A stretch of DNA of 64,000 nucleotides, taken from contig JACQDX010000104.1 in assembly GCA_016200895.1 (NCBI GenBank), positions 152,558 through 216,557 on the forward strand, given 5' to 3'. Position 1 is the stretch's first letter, and every line of letters begins with the position of its first letter. This stretch comes from Burkholderiales bacterium (GTDB lineage Bacteria; Pseudomonadota; Gammaproteobacteria; Burkholderiales; Burkholderiaceae_D). Of this stretch, positions 15,236 through 24,643 are shown one piece after another. Below the pieces are notes generated by a model. That model did not search any database, was not told the DNA's origin, and saw only the letters and a program-made list of their open reading frames with translations. Position numbers and translations under genes: made by a program.

Positions 15236-15584
15236 GAAGCAGGCCAGACAATCGCTGGTTGCCTTGAGCAATCAAGGTGACGGGAGGAAGGTCCGGACTC
15301 CATAGAGCAGGGTGACGGCTAACGGCCGTACGTTGAAAGCCAGGGCGCAAGTTTTGGTATAAGACGAGGAATAGGGCCACAGAGACGAGCGTATTTAGTT
15401 AAGGTGAAACGCGGTAACCTCCACCCGGAGCAATTTCAAATAGGCACGCGTTGATGTGGCTCGCGGAGCGTGCGGGTAGAAAGCTTGAGCGGCGGAGCAA
15501 TCCGTCGCCTAGAGGAATGATTGTCATAGCAGACGGCAGCAATGCCTATGCCGTAACAGAATCCGGCCTACCGGCCTGCTTCAA
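15236..15584 (+). ncRNA. rnpB: RNase P RNA, bacterial type A
   Basis: About 349 nt. The 5' end GAAGCAGGCCAGACAATCGC and the core GGGAGGAAGGTCCGGACTCC match the universal P3/P4 region. Downstream are the AGAGACGAGC-GGTGAAACG block and the 3' strand GCAGACGGCAGCAATGCC. The 3' end CCGGCCTACCGGCCTGCTTC pairs back with the 5' GAAGCAGG. It is the ribozyme of tRNA 5' maturation. The ends are placed by comparison with the well-known E. coli RNA. Confidence 0.96.
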
Positions 15585-15601
15585 TTTATTTGGATTTGCA
15601 C

Positions 15602-15796
15602 AAAATCGCCCCAGTTGCGCTCAGTTCACTATTTAGCTCCCGCCTTTACCTTTCCTTGTACTAAAGTACTGTCCTCGTCGCCACGGTGAATTCGGGGTTT
15701 CAGGCAATATATTGTCTGCCGACGTAACGAACCGCTCTTGCAAGGACGGTTTCCTAAAGCATGGCCTTGCTGGCACAATTTTGTGTAAGTCCTATT
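15602..15796 (+). repeat. Dispersed repeat R1, copy 1
   Basis: About 195 bp matching 41211-41386 in the same orientation. The best conserved core runs from GGGGTTTCAG (15694) through CTGCCGACGTAACGAACCGC to GTGTAAGTCCTATT. The copies diverge more on the left side. It carries internal dyads (TACTAAAGTA; CCG...CGG around TTGCAAGG) and no ORF. It fills most of the gap between rnpB and the GGDEF-EAL gene. Confidence 0.85.
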
Positions 15797-15815
15797 ATTT
15801 AATTTGCACATTTCT

Positions 15816-15845
15816 TTGACTCCGTCCCAAACGCCCTCACAATAT
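15816..15845 (+). promoter_or_regulatory. Possible sigma-70 promoter of the GGDEF-EAL gene
   Basis: TTGACT (15816-15821) and CAATAT (15840-15845), 18-bp spacing, about 130 nt upstream of the start codon. The -10 is weak. Confidence 0.35.
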
Positions 15846-15974
15846 GCCGCAGTCCGCACCAGACTGTCGCCATCAAGCATCATTCCTTGCAAGCAAGCCC
15901 TTGTTCTGAAAATACCAGTGGTACACTGGTGCAATACGTTCTACTGAGGCTGTATCTACAAAAACTGCAAACGC

Positions 15975-18900
15975 ATGGAGACTGGCGGTCTGAAAAAAGA
16001 GCGCGATGTGCCTATACTGGCATTCGTAATTTGCATCTGCCTGATTGCAGTCGCGATCATAGGGCAGAGCTGGTGGTCTATAGCCCAAGATAAAACACTG
16101 ACCATCAATGCTGCGCAGGAACATAATTTTCTCGCAGTGCGCATGCTTGAAGAGCATGTCAGCGAAGTCATGCGTGGTGTGGTACGAGTCACCACGGTGG
16201 CAAGTGGCGAAGTTCTGTCAGAAACCAAAGTATCGGCTCCTGACGCCAGGCAGTTGCAGCAAATCCTCGCAATGCAAAGGCAGGAATCTGAATCCATACA
16301 TGCGCTTTCCGTATTTGACTCTCAAGGAAAATGGCTGGCATCCAGTCAGATGGGGGCGGCTTTACCTGCGCCTGAAAAAATTGAAAACCAGCGCCATGTA
16401 AAATTTTTGCTTGAGCATCCTGACGATACCAGGGTAGTGCTGGGTGATGCTTATCAATTGAGCCAGTCCGGTCAGTGGGTTTTGCCTGTGCTTAAAAACT
16501 TTTTTGATAAAACTGGAAAACGCGCAGGCTTGATACAAGCTGATATTCAGCTTCGTTATCTTTATGATTTCTATGAGCGCATTGCTCTTGGCAGTGGTGC
16601 CAGCATCGTCTTGTATGATGAGTCCGGCAGAAAATTGGCTGCCGCTGGCTTGAAAGAGCGTGATTATTCCAAGTCTGTCGTCAATAGCATCATCCGCAAT
16701 AAGTCACAGGAAGGGGCGCTGCGGGATGACGATGAAGAAGGCAAGGCCTGGTTGATCAGTTATCGCAAAATCAGTGATTTTCCCTTGATCCTGGTCTATG
16801 CACGTGAGAGTAATGTCATATTGACAGACTGGAATGCCAGGGTCACGCAAAAGATCATGGTGACAGCGGCAACGGCTGGTTTCATATTTTTACTGGCATT
16901 GATGCTGTTATGGCAAATTCGGCATTTGCGCGACTCCAAAAATCGGCTTGAGGCCAGTGAGAGTCGTTACCGGCTCATTTATCAGGGCGCACAGGATGCC
17001 ATCCTGCTCATCAGCCGTGACTATATTTATGTCGATTGCAACCCGGCTGCCGTCGCCTTCTTTGGTGTCAATAGCCAGGAAGAAGTGATAGGGCGTAAGG
17101 TAGGCAGTTTCTCACCCAGCGTCCAATCCGTTGTCGGTTATGTCTCCCAGGACAAGGATGTGCTGGTAGCTACCCTGGTAGACCAGGCTTTTAAAGGACA
17201 TCCACAACGCTTTGAATGGGTGACAGTCAGGAATGATCAGATACAGCACACAGAAATTTCCTTGAGCCGGGTTGAAGTTGATGGTGAAATGCTCTTGTTT
17301 TGCGTAGAGCGTGATATCAATGCGCGCAAATATAGCGAGTTATTGATTGCCGGACAAAACCGCTTGCTGAAACTCATCGGTGGTGAAGAAGAGCTGACTT
17401 CCATATTAGAGGCCATCAGTCAGTTTGTTGAAAAACTGTGCCCTCATTGGCGTTGCGGCATACAACTGCTGGCTGATGACAGGCGCAGCTTTGCCCATGC
17501 TACCGGCAGCCGTTTCCCTGAAGTTTTGCTGGCACAGATTCCTGGCATGACAGTAACCCACGGTAGCGGCATCTGGTCTGAGACTGTATTGACCATGGAG
17601 CCTATCTGGTTGCGTGAATTTTTGCAGGCGCCCGCCATGCAATTCGTTAATGGGGCAGAAACCCTGGTCGAATTTTCTTCTTGCTCAGCCTGGCCCATCT
17701 TTGGCAAGAACGGCCAGTTGCTCGGCAGCTTCACTCTGTTTTCATATAGCCGTGAACCGCTCGGCGAAAAAGACCTGGGCCTGGTCAGGATCACGGTGGA
17801 TATTGCCGGCATTGCCATAGAAGGTCGGCGTTCAGAAAAGAAAATCATGCAGCTCGCCCATTATGATGAGCTGACGGGGTTGCCAAACCGCTTCCTGTAT
17901 AACCAGCATCTGGCGCGTTCGCTGGCCATTGCTGAGCGTAACCGCAGTCAACTGGCTGTGTTATTCCTCGACCTGGACCGGTTTAAAAACATCAATGACA
18001 CTTTTGGTCATGACGAGGGCGACAATGTCTTGCGCACCATTGCACTCAGTTTCCGGCAATGCCTGCGCGAATCCGACATTATTGCCAGGATAGGCGGTGA
18101 CGAATTCATCCTCCTGATCGACCAGTTCAATGAGGCACGTGACCTTGGCGATGTTGCTGACAAACTTTTGTATGCGGCTGCCCAGCCTTTCGAGATAGAC
18201 GGGCAGGAATGCCAGCTCAGTGCCAGCATAGGTATTGCCACTTTCCCGGCTGACGGCAGGGATGCGCAGACCCTGCTGAAAAATGCAGACATTGCCATGT
18301 ACAAGGCAAAAAACAAGGGCAAGGATAATTACCAGTTCTATGCCTCGGAAATGAATACCCATACCGTGGAGAGACTGGCCTTTGAAGCGCGCTTGCGCAA
18401 GGCACTGGAGCGACGCGAGTTTGTCGTCCATTACCAGCCTAAGCTGGATGTCAAAACCGAGCGCATCGTTGGTGCTGAAGCACTGGTACGCTGGAACCAC
18501 CCTGAACGTGGGGTATTGTCACCGGTTGAATTCATCGCCCTGGCAGAAGAGGCGGGCCTGATCGCCCGTCTGGGCATGCTGGTACTCGACATCGCCTGCC
18601 GCGACATATTGAGTTTCCGTAATGTTGACAAGGATTTTGGCCGGGTGGCAATCAATCTGTCCGGGGCACAGTTCAATGATGTGCACATGCTGGAAGAGGT
18701 CAAGAGCGTCGTCGATTTCTGGCGCGTGCCTGCCAATTCCATCGAATTTGAGATTACCGAAAGCATGGTCATGCATAACCGTGAGCAAGCCATTTTGCTC
18801 ATGGATGGTCTCAAGGAAGCTGGTTTTACACTCTCTATAGATGATTTTGGTACAGGCTATTCCTCGCTGGCCTACCTGAAGCGCTTCCCTGTTGATAGCG

Positions 18901-19148
18901 TCAAGGTTGACCGTTCCTTCATTAAAGACATCCCTGAAGACCCAAATGACACCGCCATCGTGCTGGCCATAGTCGCCATGGCACATACCTTGGGCATCAA
19001 GGTGATTGCCGAGGGCGTGGATTCAGCCATACAGCTGGAAACCTTGCGTGAATGCAAATGCGATGAATTCCAGGGTTTCTATTTCAGCAAGGCCGTCCCG
19101 GACAAGGAATTTTTGCAATTATTGCAGCGTCAAAGAAGGGAAACTTAA
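15975..19148 (+). CDS. Membrane sensor with PAS, GAF, GGDEF and EAL domains (c-di-GMP turnover)
   Basis: The product has 1057 residues. An N-terminal membrane helix (about 11-32), a periplasmic CACHE-like sensor (about 33-290) and a second helix (about 293-315) are followed by PAS (about 330-450), GAF (about 460-620), GGDEF and EAL domains. The cyclase motif GGDEF is intact near residue 706, with an RESD inhibitory-site motif five residues before it. The EAL domain keeps EALVRW near 835 and DDFGTGYSS. Both synthesis and hydrolysis of c-di-GMP are possible; which dominates cannot be told. It is monocistronic between repeat R1 and a hairpin. Confidence 0.93.
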   Translation: METGGLKKERDVPILAFVICICLIAVAIIGQSWWSIAQDKTLTINAAQEHNFLAVRMLEEHVSEVMRGVVRVTTVASGEVLSETKVSAPDARQLQQILAMQRQESESIHALSVFDSQGKWLASSQMGAALPAPEKIENQRHVKFLLEHPDDTRVVLGDAYQLSQSGQWVLPVLKNFFDKTGKRAGLIQADIQLRYLYDFYERIALGSGASIVLYDESGRKLAAAGLKERDYSKSVVNSIIRNKSQEGALRDDDEEGKAWLISYRKISDFPLILVYARESNVILTDWNARVTQKIMVTAATAGFIFLLALMLLWQIRHLRDSKNRLEASESRYRLIYQGAQDAILLISRDYIYVDCNPAAVAFFGVNSQEEVIGRKVGSFSPSVQSVVGYVSQDKDVLVATLVDQAFKGHPQRFEWVTVRNDQIQHTEISLSRVEVDGEMLLFCVERDINARKYSELLIAGQNRLLKLIGGEEELTSILEAISQFVEKLCPHWRCGIQLLADDRRSFAHATGSRFPEVLLAQIPGMTVTHGSGIWSETVLTMEPIWLREFLQAPAMQFVNGAETLVEFSSCSAWPIFGKNGQLLGSFTLFSYSREPLGEKDLGLVRITVDIAGIAIEGRRSEKKIMQLAHYDELTGLPNRFLYNQHLARSLAIAERNRSQLAVLFLDLDRFKNINDTFGHDEGDNVLRTIALSFRQCLRESDIIARIGGDEFILLIDQFNEARDLGDVADKLLYAAAQPFEIDGQECQLSASIGIATFPADGRDAQTLLKNADIAMYKAKNKGKDNYQFYASEMNTHTVERLAFEARLRKALERREFVVHYQPKLDVKTERIVGAEALVRWNHPERGVLSPVEFIALAEEAGLIARLGMLVLDIACRDILSFRNVDKDFGRVAINLSGAQFNDVHMLEEVKSVVDFWRVPANSIEFEITESMVMHNREQAILLMDGLKEAGFTLSIDDFGTGYSSLAYLKRFPVDSVKVDRSFIKDIPEDPNDTAIVLAIVAMAHTLGIKVIAEGVDSAIQLETLRECKCDEFQGFYFSKAVPDKEFLQLLQRQRRET

Positions 19149-19222
19149 TAGCTATATATCGTAACGCAGCCAGTCTGGCATGCAGCGCTGAATGAACTCA
19201 CTAATTCATCTGCTTTTGACGT

Positions 19223-19250
19223 GAAAACCTGCCCATGCAGGCAGGTTTTC
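19223..19250 (+). terminator. Terminator-like hairpin after the GGDEF-EAL gene
   Basis: GAAAACCTGCC pairs perfectly with GGCAGGTTTTC, loop CATGCA. The T-tract is inside the stem, so the same hairpin can work on both strands. Confidence 0.65.
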
Positions 19251-19551
19251 AGCGATAATCTGCCCCCGTGTCCATCCTCCTCAGTAAATCAACGTTTATA
19301 AATTGTCACTTCAGCGGCTAAAATGCGGCGATCTCCTCTTTCCTGTAGGCATTTTCCTTAAGTCTTCCATCCCAAAACGCAACAGTCCGGGATAAACACA
19401 TGGTTATATGTAAGGCGCTACTTTCACTATGTAGTGTAAGTATCTAATTTATCAGGATAAATTGTTTGAGGTTGGCTGCGCATCACCTCAAGTGTTAGCG
19501 CTAAGTCATTGACTTCATTAGAAATTTTCCCAAATTACCTCATAAATACGC

Positions 19552-19580
19552 TTGACCGGGCTCAAGTCATCCTCTAAAGT
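19552..19580 (+). promoter_or_regulatory. Candidate mraZ (dcw) promoter
   Basis: TTGACC (19552-19557) and TAAAGT (19575-19580), 17-bp spacing. The -10 region abuts the MraZ boxes that start at 19579, so bound MraZ would block the start point. The remainder of 19251-19551 shows no other feature I can support. Confidence 0.45.
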
Positions 19581-19613
19581 GGGCAATAGTGTGAAAAAGT
19601 GTAATTTTGTGGC
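19579..19613 (+). promoter_or_regulatory. MraZ operator: four GTG boxes at 10-bp spacing
   Basis: GTGGG (19579), GTGTG (19589), GTGTA (19599) and GTGGC (19609) are separated by exactly 5 bp each. MraZ is known to bind tandem GTGGG-like direct repeats with 10-bp phase upstream of its own gene. The two middle boxes are degenerate. Confidence 0.8.
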
Positions 19614-19681
19614 ATAGAATTTCCAATTTCGCTTACATTCCATGCGTGGCCAGACAGATTTTCAGGAAAAAGGTAGATAGC

Positions 19682-20110
19682 GTGTTTCAGGGGGCGTCCT
19701 CACTCAATCTCGATGCAAAAGGCAGGATGTCCATTCCTGCCCGGCACCGTGACGCGCTCAATGTACAGTGCGAAGGCCGGATTACCCTGACCCGTCACCC
19801 TGACGGTTGCCTTTTGCTTTTCCCGCGCCCTACCTGGGAATCCCACCGTGAACAAATCGCCGCCTGGCCTATACAGGCGCGTGACTGGAAACGTATTTTT
19901 CTCGGCAATGCCTTTGATGTCGAAATGGATGGCGCTGGCCGCATTCTGGTCGCGCCTGAATTGCGCAGTGCCGTGGGCATGCAGCGCGATGTCATGCTGC
20001 TCGGCATGGGTAGCCATTTTGAGATTTGGGATGCTGCCAAGCTGGCAGAAAACGAAGCGAAGGCCATTGCTGGCGGCGCTCCTGATGTATTAAACAATTT
20101 TTCTTTCTGA
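19682..20110 (+). CDS. mraZ: MraZ, transcriptional repressor of the dcw cluster
   Basis: The product has 142 residues from the GTG at 19682, with AGGAAAAAGGTAG upstream. This start gives the family N-terminus [23 protein letters not shown]; the longer frame beginning at 19607 would run through the operator. It has two SpoVT/AbrB-like beta-barrel repeats with the DAKGRMSIP and [13 protein letters not shown] motifs. It is a cytoplasmic DNA-binding ring protein and the first gene of the cell wall/division cluster. Tandem boxes upstream imply autoregulation. Confidence 0.95.
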   Translation: MFQGASSLNLDAKGRMSIPARHRDALNVQCEGRITLTRHPDGCLLLFPRPTWESHREQIAAWPIQARDWKRIFLGNAFDVEMDGAGRILVAPELRSAVGMQRDVMLLGMGSHFEIWDAAKLAENEAKAIAGGAPDVLNNFSF

Positions 20111-20119
20111 TCGCAGGCA

Positions 20120-21085
20120 ATGAGTATTCAGCAAGCGGCAGATTTTACGCACCAGACTGTGCTGTTGCATGAGGCTGTAGACGCCCTCGGCATCACAGAT
20201 ACAGATCAGCGTGCCAGCGGGATTTATGTAGACGGCACCTTTGGCCGTGGCGGACATAGCCGCCTGATCTTGTCGCAACTGGGCAGCAATGGCCGCCTGA
20301 TTGCTTTTGACAAAGACACCCAGGCTATCGCCAGTGCAGCAGAAATACAAGACCCGCGTTTCCATATCGTGCATGACAGTTTTGCAGCTATCGGTGATGC
20401 CTTGCCTGACTGTGGTGTAGTCAAGGTCGATGGCATCTTGATGGATTTGGGCATTTCATCCCCGCAGGTGGATGATGCCAGCCGGGGGTTCAGCTTCAGG
20501 TCTGATGGTCCGCTGGACATGCGTATGGATACCACGCGTGGCATGTCGGCTGCCGAATGGCTGGCGACTGCCGAAGAAGAACAAATTACGGAGGTTATAA
20601 AAAATTATGGGGAAGAACGGTTTGCTTTTCAGATTGCAAAGGCGATTGTTGCTCGCAGGAAAACAGACGCCATTCGTGGAACACGACAGCTCGCAGAAAT
20701 CGTCGCACACGCCGTCAAAACTCGCGAGAAGGGTAAAGACCCGGCAACTCGCACCTTTCAGGCTATACGGATTTTCATCAATCAGGAGCTTGAAGATCTC
20801 GAAATAGGTTTGGCCGCAGCGTACGAGGCACTGGCCCCGTATGGTCGCATGTCGGTGATCAGTTTTCATTCGCTCGAAGATCGCATCGTGAAGCAGTTCT
20901 TTGCTTCCAAGGTCAAGGTGGAGCAGCCTGACCGTCGTTTGCCTATACGTCATGTCGATTTGCCGAAACCGCAAATGCGTTTGCTGAACCGCATCAAGCC
21001 TACCGAGGCTGAGGTCAGCGCCAATCCGCGCTCGCGTTCGGCAATTTTGCGGGTGGCAGAGCGTTTGCCTGAGGTAGGCGCATGA
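20120..21085 (+). CDS. rsmH: 16S rRNA (cytosine-1402 N4)-methyltransferase RsmH
   Basis: The product has 321 residues. It methylates N4 of C1402 in 16S rRNA with S-adenosylmethionine. Seen: the N-terminal [13 protein letters not shown], the SAM loop [19 protein letters not shown] and [14 protein letters not shown] near the C-terminus, all family signatures. It starts 9 nt after mraZ and its end overlaps ftsL by 4 nt (ATGA), so it is co-translated in the dcw cluster. Confidence 0.97.
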   Translation: MSIQQAADFTHQTVLLHEAVDALGITDTDQRASGIYVDGTFGRGGHSRLILSQLGSNGRLIAFDKDTQAIASAAEIQDPRFHIVHDSFAAIGDALPDCGVVKVDGILMDLGISSPQVDDASRGFSFRSDGPLDMRMDTTRGMSAAEWLATAEEEQITEVIKNYGEERFAFQIAKAIVARRKTDAIRGTRQLAEIVAHAVKTREKGKDPATRTFQAIRIFINQELEDLEIGLAAAYEALAPYGRMSVISFHSLEDRIVKQFFASKVKVEQPDRRLPIRHVDLPKPQMRLLNRIKPTEAEVSANPRSRSAILRVAERLPEVGA

Positions 21086-21357
21086 GTACCCGCTGGAACA
21101 TTATCCTGGCAGCGGCATTGATTGCCTGTGCTCTGTCATTGATTAATGCGCAGTATCAGGCTCGCCGCCTGTTTATAGAGCTGGAGCGTGAACAAAGTTT
21201 AAGCAAGCAATATGAATTGCAATGGACGCAACTGAAACTCGATCAATCCACTTTTGGCAAGCACGCACGCATAGAAGCGACGGCGGCGCGTGAATTGAAT
21301 ATGGTGGCAGTCACACCTGACCGTACTCAGTATTTGAAAGCGGTGGAGACAAAATGA
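21082..21357 (+). CDS. ftsL: Cell division protein FtsL
   Basis: The product has 91 residues: a short cytoplasmic start, one membrane helix (about 7-23) and a periplasmic coiled coil. The size and position between rsmH and ftsI define it; sequence conservation in the family is low. It forms the FtsQLB complex that activates septal peptidoglycan synthesis. It overlaps both neighbours by 4 nt. Confidence 0.9.
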   Translation: MSTRWNIILAAALIACALSLINAQYQARRLFIELEREQSLSKQYELQWTQLKLDQSTFGKHARIEATAARELNMVAVTPDRTQYLKAVETK

Positions 21358-23117
21358 GCAGATCAGCAAGTACATCCCGTACCGCCGCTGCACGCGGCGT
21401 CGCCTTTTCTTCCAGTCCTGTACTGGACGTGAAGCTGCCTGCCTGGCGTTCACGCTTTGTGCTGTTTTTGTTGTTTGCAGCATTTATCGCGCTGATCGCC
21501 AAAGCCCTGTATCTGCAAGGGTTTACCAATGATTTCCTGAAGCAGCAAGGTGCCAATCGCTACGCCCGTACGCTTGAGTTGCCAGCCACCCGTGGCAAGA
21601 TCACTGACCGTAACGGCCAGGTATTGGCTTCATCCGTGCCTGTCAAAGCCATCTGGGCCATTCCAGATGATGTGCTGGAAGCACCAAAAGAAAAACTGCA
21701 GCAACTGGCTAAATTGCTGGACATGACGGAAGCTGAATTGCGCAAGAAGCTCGATTCTGACCGCCAGTTTGTTTACCTGAAACGCCAGGTTGAGCCTGCT
21801 ATCTCTGACAAGGTCGTGGCACTGGGCATAGTCGGGATAGAAACCCGCAAAGAATATAAACGCTTTTATCCAGAAGGCGAAGTCATGGCCCATGTGGTCG
21901 GCTTCACCAATGTAGAAGACGTAGGACAAGAAGGTATAGAGCTGGCATCGGAAAAAAACCTGGCGGGTAAGACCGGGAGTCGTCGTGTCATCAAAGACAG
22001 GCTGGGCCATATTGTTGAAGATATACAAGCCGTGCGCGAACCGCATGATGGCAAGGATCTGACACTGTCGATCGATAGCAAGATTCAATACATTGCGTTT
22101 ACGCATTTGAAAGAAGCGGTAGAAAAACACAAGGCCAAAGCAGGTGGTGCTGTGGTGCTGGATGTGCAAACCGGGGAAGTGCTGGCGCTGGTGAACCTGC
22201 CTACCTACAACCCGAATGACCGCTCTGTGCTGACGGGCGCGCAATTGCGTAACCGTGTCATGACCGATACTTTTGAACCAGGTTCCACCATGAAACCGGT
22301 GACCGTGGCACTGGCTTTGGACACTGGCAGGGTAACACCTGATACCGTATTCCAGACTGCGCCTGGTGTTATGGCTATCGGCCCGGCCTTGATCCATGAT
22401 GCGCACAAGCAAGGCTCTTTGACAGTCGCGCAAGTCATACAAAAATCATCGAATATCGGTACGGTGAAAATGGCTTTGCAAATGCCACCGCAAGAAATGT
22501 GGGAAATGTTCACGACCCTGGGTTTTGGCCAGCAACCTAAATTCGGCTTCCCCGGTGCAGTGGCCGGGCGTCTGCGTAATTACAAAAACTGGCGTCCTAT
22601 TGAGCAAGCCACCATGAGCTATGGCCATGGTATCTCGGTATCGCTGATACAGATGGCACGCGCCTATATGATTTTTGCCAGAAATGGCGACATGATCCCG
22701 CTGACTTTCCAAAAGTCGGCTGAATTGCCACAAGGCTCACGCGTGATTTCTGAAAAGACCGCAAAACAAATGCGCCTGATGATGGAAGCAGTGACTGAGC
22801 CGGGCGGCACTGCCACCCAGGCGCGCATTGCTGGCTACCGAGTCGCTGGCAAAACAGGCACTGCCCACAAGCTTGAGGGTGGCCGTTATGTAAATAAATA
22901 TGTGGGTGATTTCGTCGGTTTTGCGCCTGTATCGAATCCGCGCGTCATCGTCGCGGTCATGATAGACGAACCAACCACTGGCGGTTATTACGGTGGTACC
23001 GTTGCCGCCCCGGTATTTGCGGCTATTACGGCGAACGTCCTGCGTTCGCTGAACGTGCCTCCAGACTCATCCGTCACCAGCATTATTCCTGAGACTAGCG
23101 TACAGGAAAGCATGTAA
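21354..23117 (+). CDS. ftsI: Septal peptidoglycan transpeptidase FtsI (PBP3)
   Basis: The product has 587 residues. A membrane anchor (about 36-56) is followed by a PBP dimerisation domain (ATRGKITDRNGQVLASS) and a transpeptidase domain. Active-site motifs are STMK near residue 311, SSN near 365 and KTG near 500. It cross-links septal peptidoglycan in complex with FtsW, encoded further down the cluster. The stop overlaps the murE start by one base (TAATG). Confidence 0.97.
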   Translation: MSRSASTSRTAAARGVAFSSSPVLDVKLPAWRSRFVLFLLFAAFIALIAKALYLQGFTNDFLKQQGANRYARTLELPATRGKITDRNGQVLASSVPVKAIWAIPDDVLEAPKEKLQQLAKLLDMTEAELRKKLDSDRQFVYLKRQVEPAISDKVVALGIVGIETRKEYKRFYPEGEVMAHVVGFTNVEDVGQEGIELASEKNLAGKTGSRRVIKDRLGHIVEDIQAVREPHDGKDLTLSIDSKIQYIAFTHLKEAVEKHKAKAGGAVVLDVQTGEVLALVNLPTYNPNDRSVLTGAQLRNRVMTDTFEPGSTMKPVTVALALDTGRVTPDTVFQTAPGVMAIGPALIHDAHKQGSLTVAQVIQKSSNIGTVKMALQMPPQEMWEMFTTLGFGQQPKFGFPGAVAGRLRNYKNWRPIEQATMSYGHGISVSLIQMARAYMIFARNGDMIPLTFQKSAELPQGSRVISEKTAKQMRLMMEAVTEPGGTATQARIAGYRVAGKTGTAHKLEGGRYVNKYVGDFVGFAPVSNPRVIVAVMIDEPTTGGYYGGTVAAPVFAAITANVLRSLNVPPDSSVTSIIPETSVQESM

Positions 23118-24643
23118 TGACCCAGAAAAATATAACTATGATAGCAATACTGGACTGGCTGAAGCTGCATGCGCCGAATGCGCAACTGAGCTCAGATTCC
23201 CGTTCCATACAAACAGGGGATGTCTTCTTAGCCTTGCGCACCCACATTACCGATGGCCGTGCACACATCGCCCATGCAATTGCCAATGGCGCAGTTGCTG
23301 TGGTGTATGAAGCAAGTGAGTTCAAATGGGATGATGCTCACAATATCCCACATCTGCCTGTAGATAATTTGCAGGACGTGGTTGGCCATGTCGCCCATGC
23401 CTGGTATGGGCAGCCAGATAATGGCTGGTTCAATGTTGCCGTGACTGGCACCAATGGCAAGACTTCCTGCTCGCAATGGATAGCCAAAGCGCTGTCACTG
23501 AGCGGCACACCTGCGGCCGTCATCGGCACGCTGGGCATAGGCCAGTACCGCAATGGCATCCTGGGGCAACTGACGGAAACTGGTTACACCACGCCAGACG
23601 CGATAGGTTTGCAACAAAAACTGGCCGACCTGCAGCGCGATGGTGCGCAGGCGCTGGCGATAGAAGCTTCTTCCATAGGCCTGCATCAGGGCCGATTGAG
23701 CGGCCTGCATTTTGATGTGGCTGTGCTGACCAATCTGACGCGTGATCATCTTGATTATCATGGTGATATGCAGGGCTATGCTGCGGCGAAAACCAAACTC
23801 TTTGACTGGCAAGGTCTGGGTACGGCTGTCATCAATCTGGATGACACCTATGGTCTGGAATTGGTAAAGCATCTGCAAGCCAGTCAGCCAGCTACAAAAC
23901 TGCTGGGCTATAGTCTCGAAAAAGAACTGGTGACGGATATTGAAGCACTGGTCGCCAGTAATCTGAAAACCAGCCATGCGGGTACCAGCTTTCATCTTGA
24001 ATCTCCATTTGGTGCAGCACAGGTCAAGACCCAGCTCATCGGCAAGTTCAATGTCAGCAATATCCTGGCGGTACTCGCCGTCTTGCTGAGCAAGGGCATT
24101 GCCCTGAACAAGGCGGTGGGCATCATAGAAAAACTGACGCCTGTTCCTGGCCGCATGCAATTACTGGGTACTGCTGGTCACGTCATGGTCGTTATTGATT
24201 ATGCGCACACACCAGATGCGCTGGAAAAAACCATTGAAGCCTTGCAGCAAGTCGCGCAAGAAAGAGCAGGGGCTTTGTGGTGCGTGTTTGGTTGTGGCGG
24301 CGACCGTGATCCGGGCAAGCGTCCACAAATGGGCAAGATTGCTGAACTGGCGCAGCATGTCGTCGTCACCAGTGATAATCCGCGCAGTGAAAATCCTGCG
24401 CAAATCATTCAGGACATACTGAAAGGCATGACGGGTACGCCGCAAGTCATCGAAGACCGCGCCAATGCGATCTTGTATGCGATCAAGCATGCTGATCATC
24501 ATGATGTTGTTTTGCTGGCTGGTAAAGGGCATGAAACCTATCAGGATATCAATGGCAAGAAATGGCCATTTTCTGATGAAGAACATGCCGCCCTCTCACT
24601 CGCCACCGTGGCAACCAGCGGTAACATGAAGAGGGGGAGTTGA
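23117..24643 (+). CDS. murE: UDP-MurNAc-tripeptide synthetase MurE
   Basis: The product has 508 residues. It adds the third stem residue (meso-diaminopimelate in this group) to UDP-MurNAc-L-Ala-D-Glu. Seen: the Mur ligase ATP loop TGTNGKTSCSQW near 110-121, the central HxxN-type region, and the DAP-selecting motif SDNPRSENP near 415-423, where the DNPR core is typical of DAP-specific MurE. The start is the first ATG; an internal ATG eight codons later (MIAILDWL) is an alternative. Confidence 0.96.
   Translation: MTQKNITMIAILDWLKLHAPNAQLSSDSRSIQTGDVFLALRTHITDGRAHIAHAIANGAVAVVYEASEFKWDDAHNIPHLPVDNLQDVVGHVAHAWYGQPDNGWFNVAVTGTNGKTSCSQWIAKALSLSGTPAAVIGTLGIGQYRNGILGQLTETGYTTPDAIGLQQKLADLQRDGAQALAIEASSIGLHQGRLSGLHFDVAVLTNLTRDHLDYHGDMQGYAAAKTKLFDWQGLGTAVINLDDTYGLELVKHLQASQPATKLLGYSLEKELVTDIEALVASNLKTSHAGTSFHLESPFGAAQVKTQLIGKFNVSNILAVLAVLLSKGIALNKAVGIIEKLTPVPGRMQLLGTAGHVMVVIDYAHTPDALEKTIEALQQVAQERAGALWCVFGCGGDRDPGKRPQMGKIAELAQHVVVTSDNPRSENPAQIIQDILKGMTGTPQVIEDRANAILYAIKHADHHDVVLLAGKGHETYQDINGKKWPFSDEEHAALSLATVATSGNMKRGS

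Noticed and set aside
19607..19681. Longer mraZ with 25 extra N-terminal residues
   Set aside because: It would start within the last MraZ box, and the family N-terminus begins at the GTG at 19682 behind a ribosome binding site.
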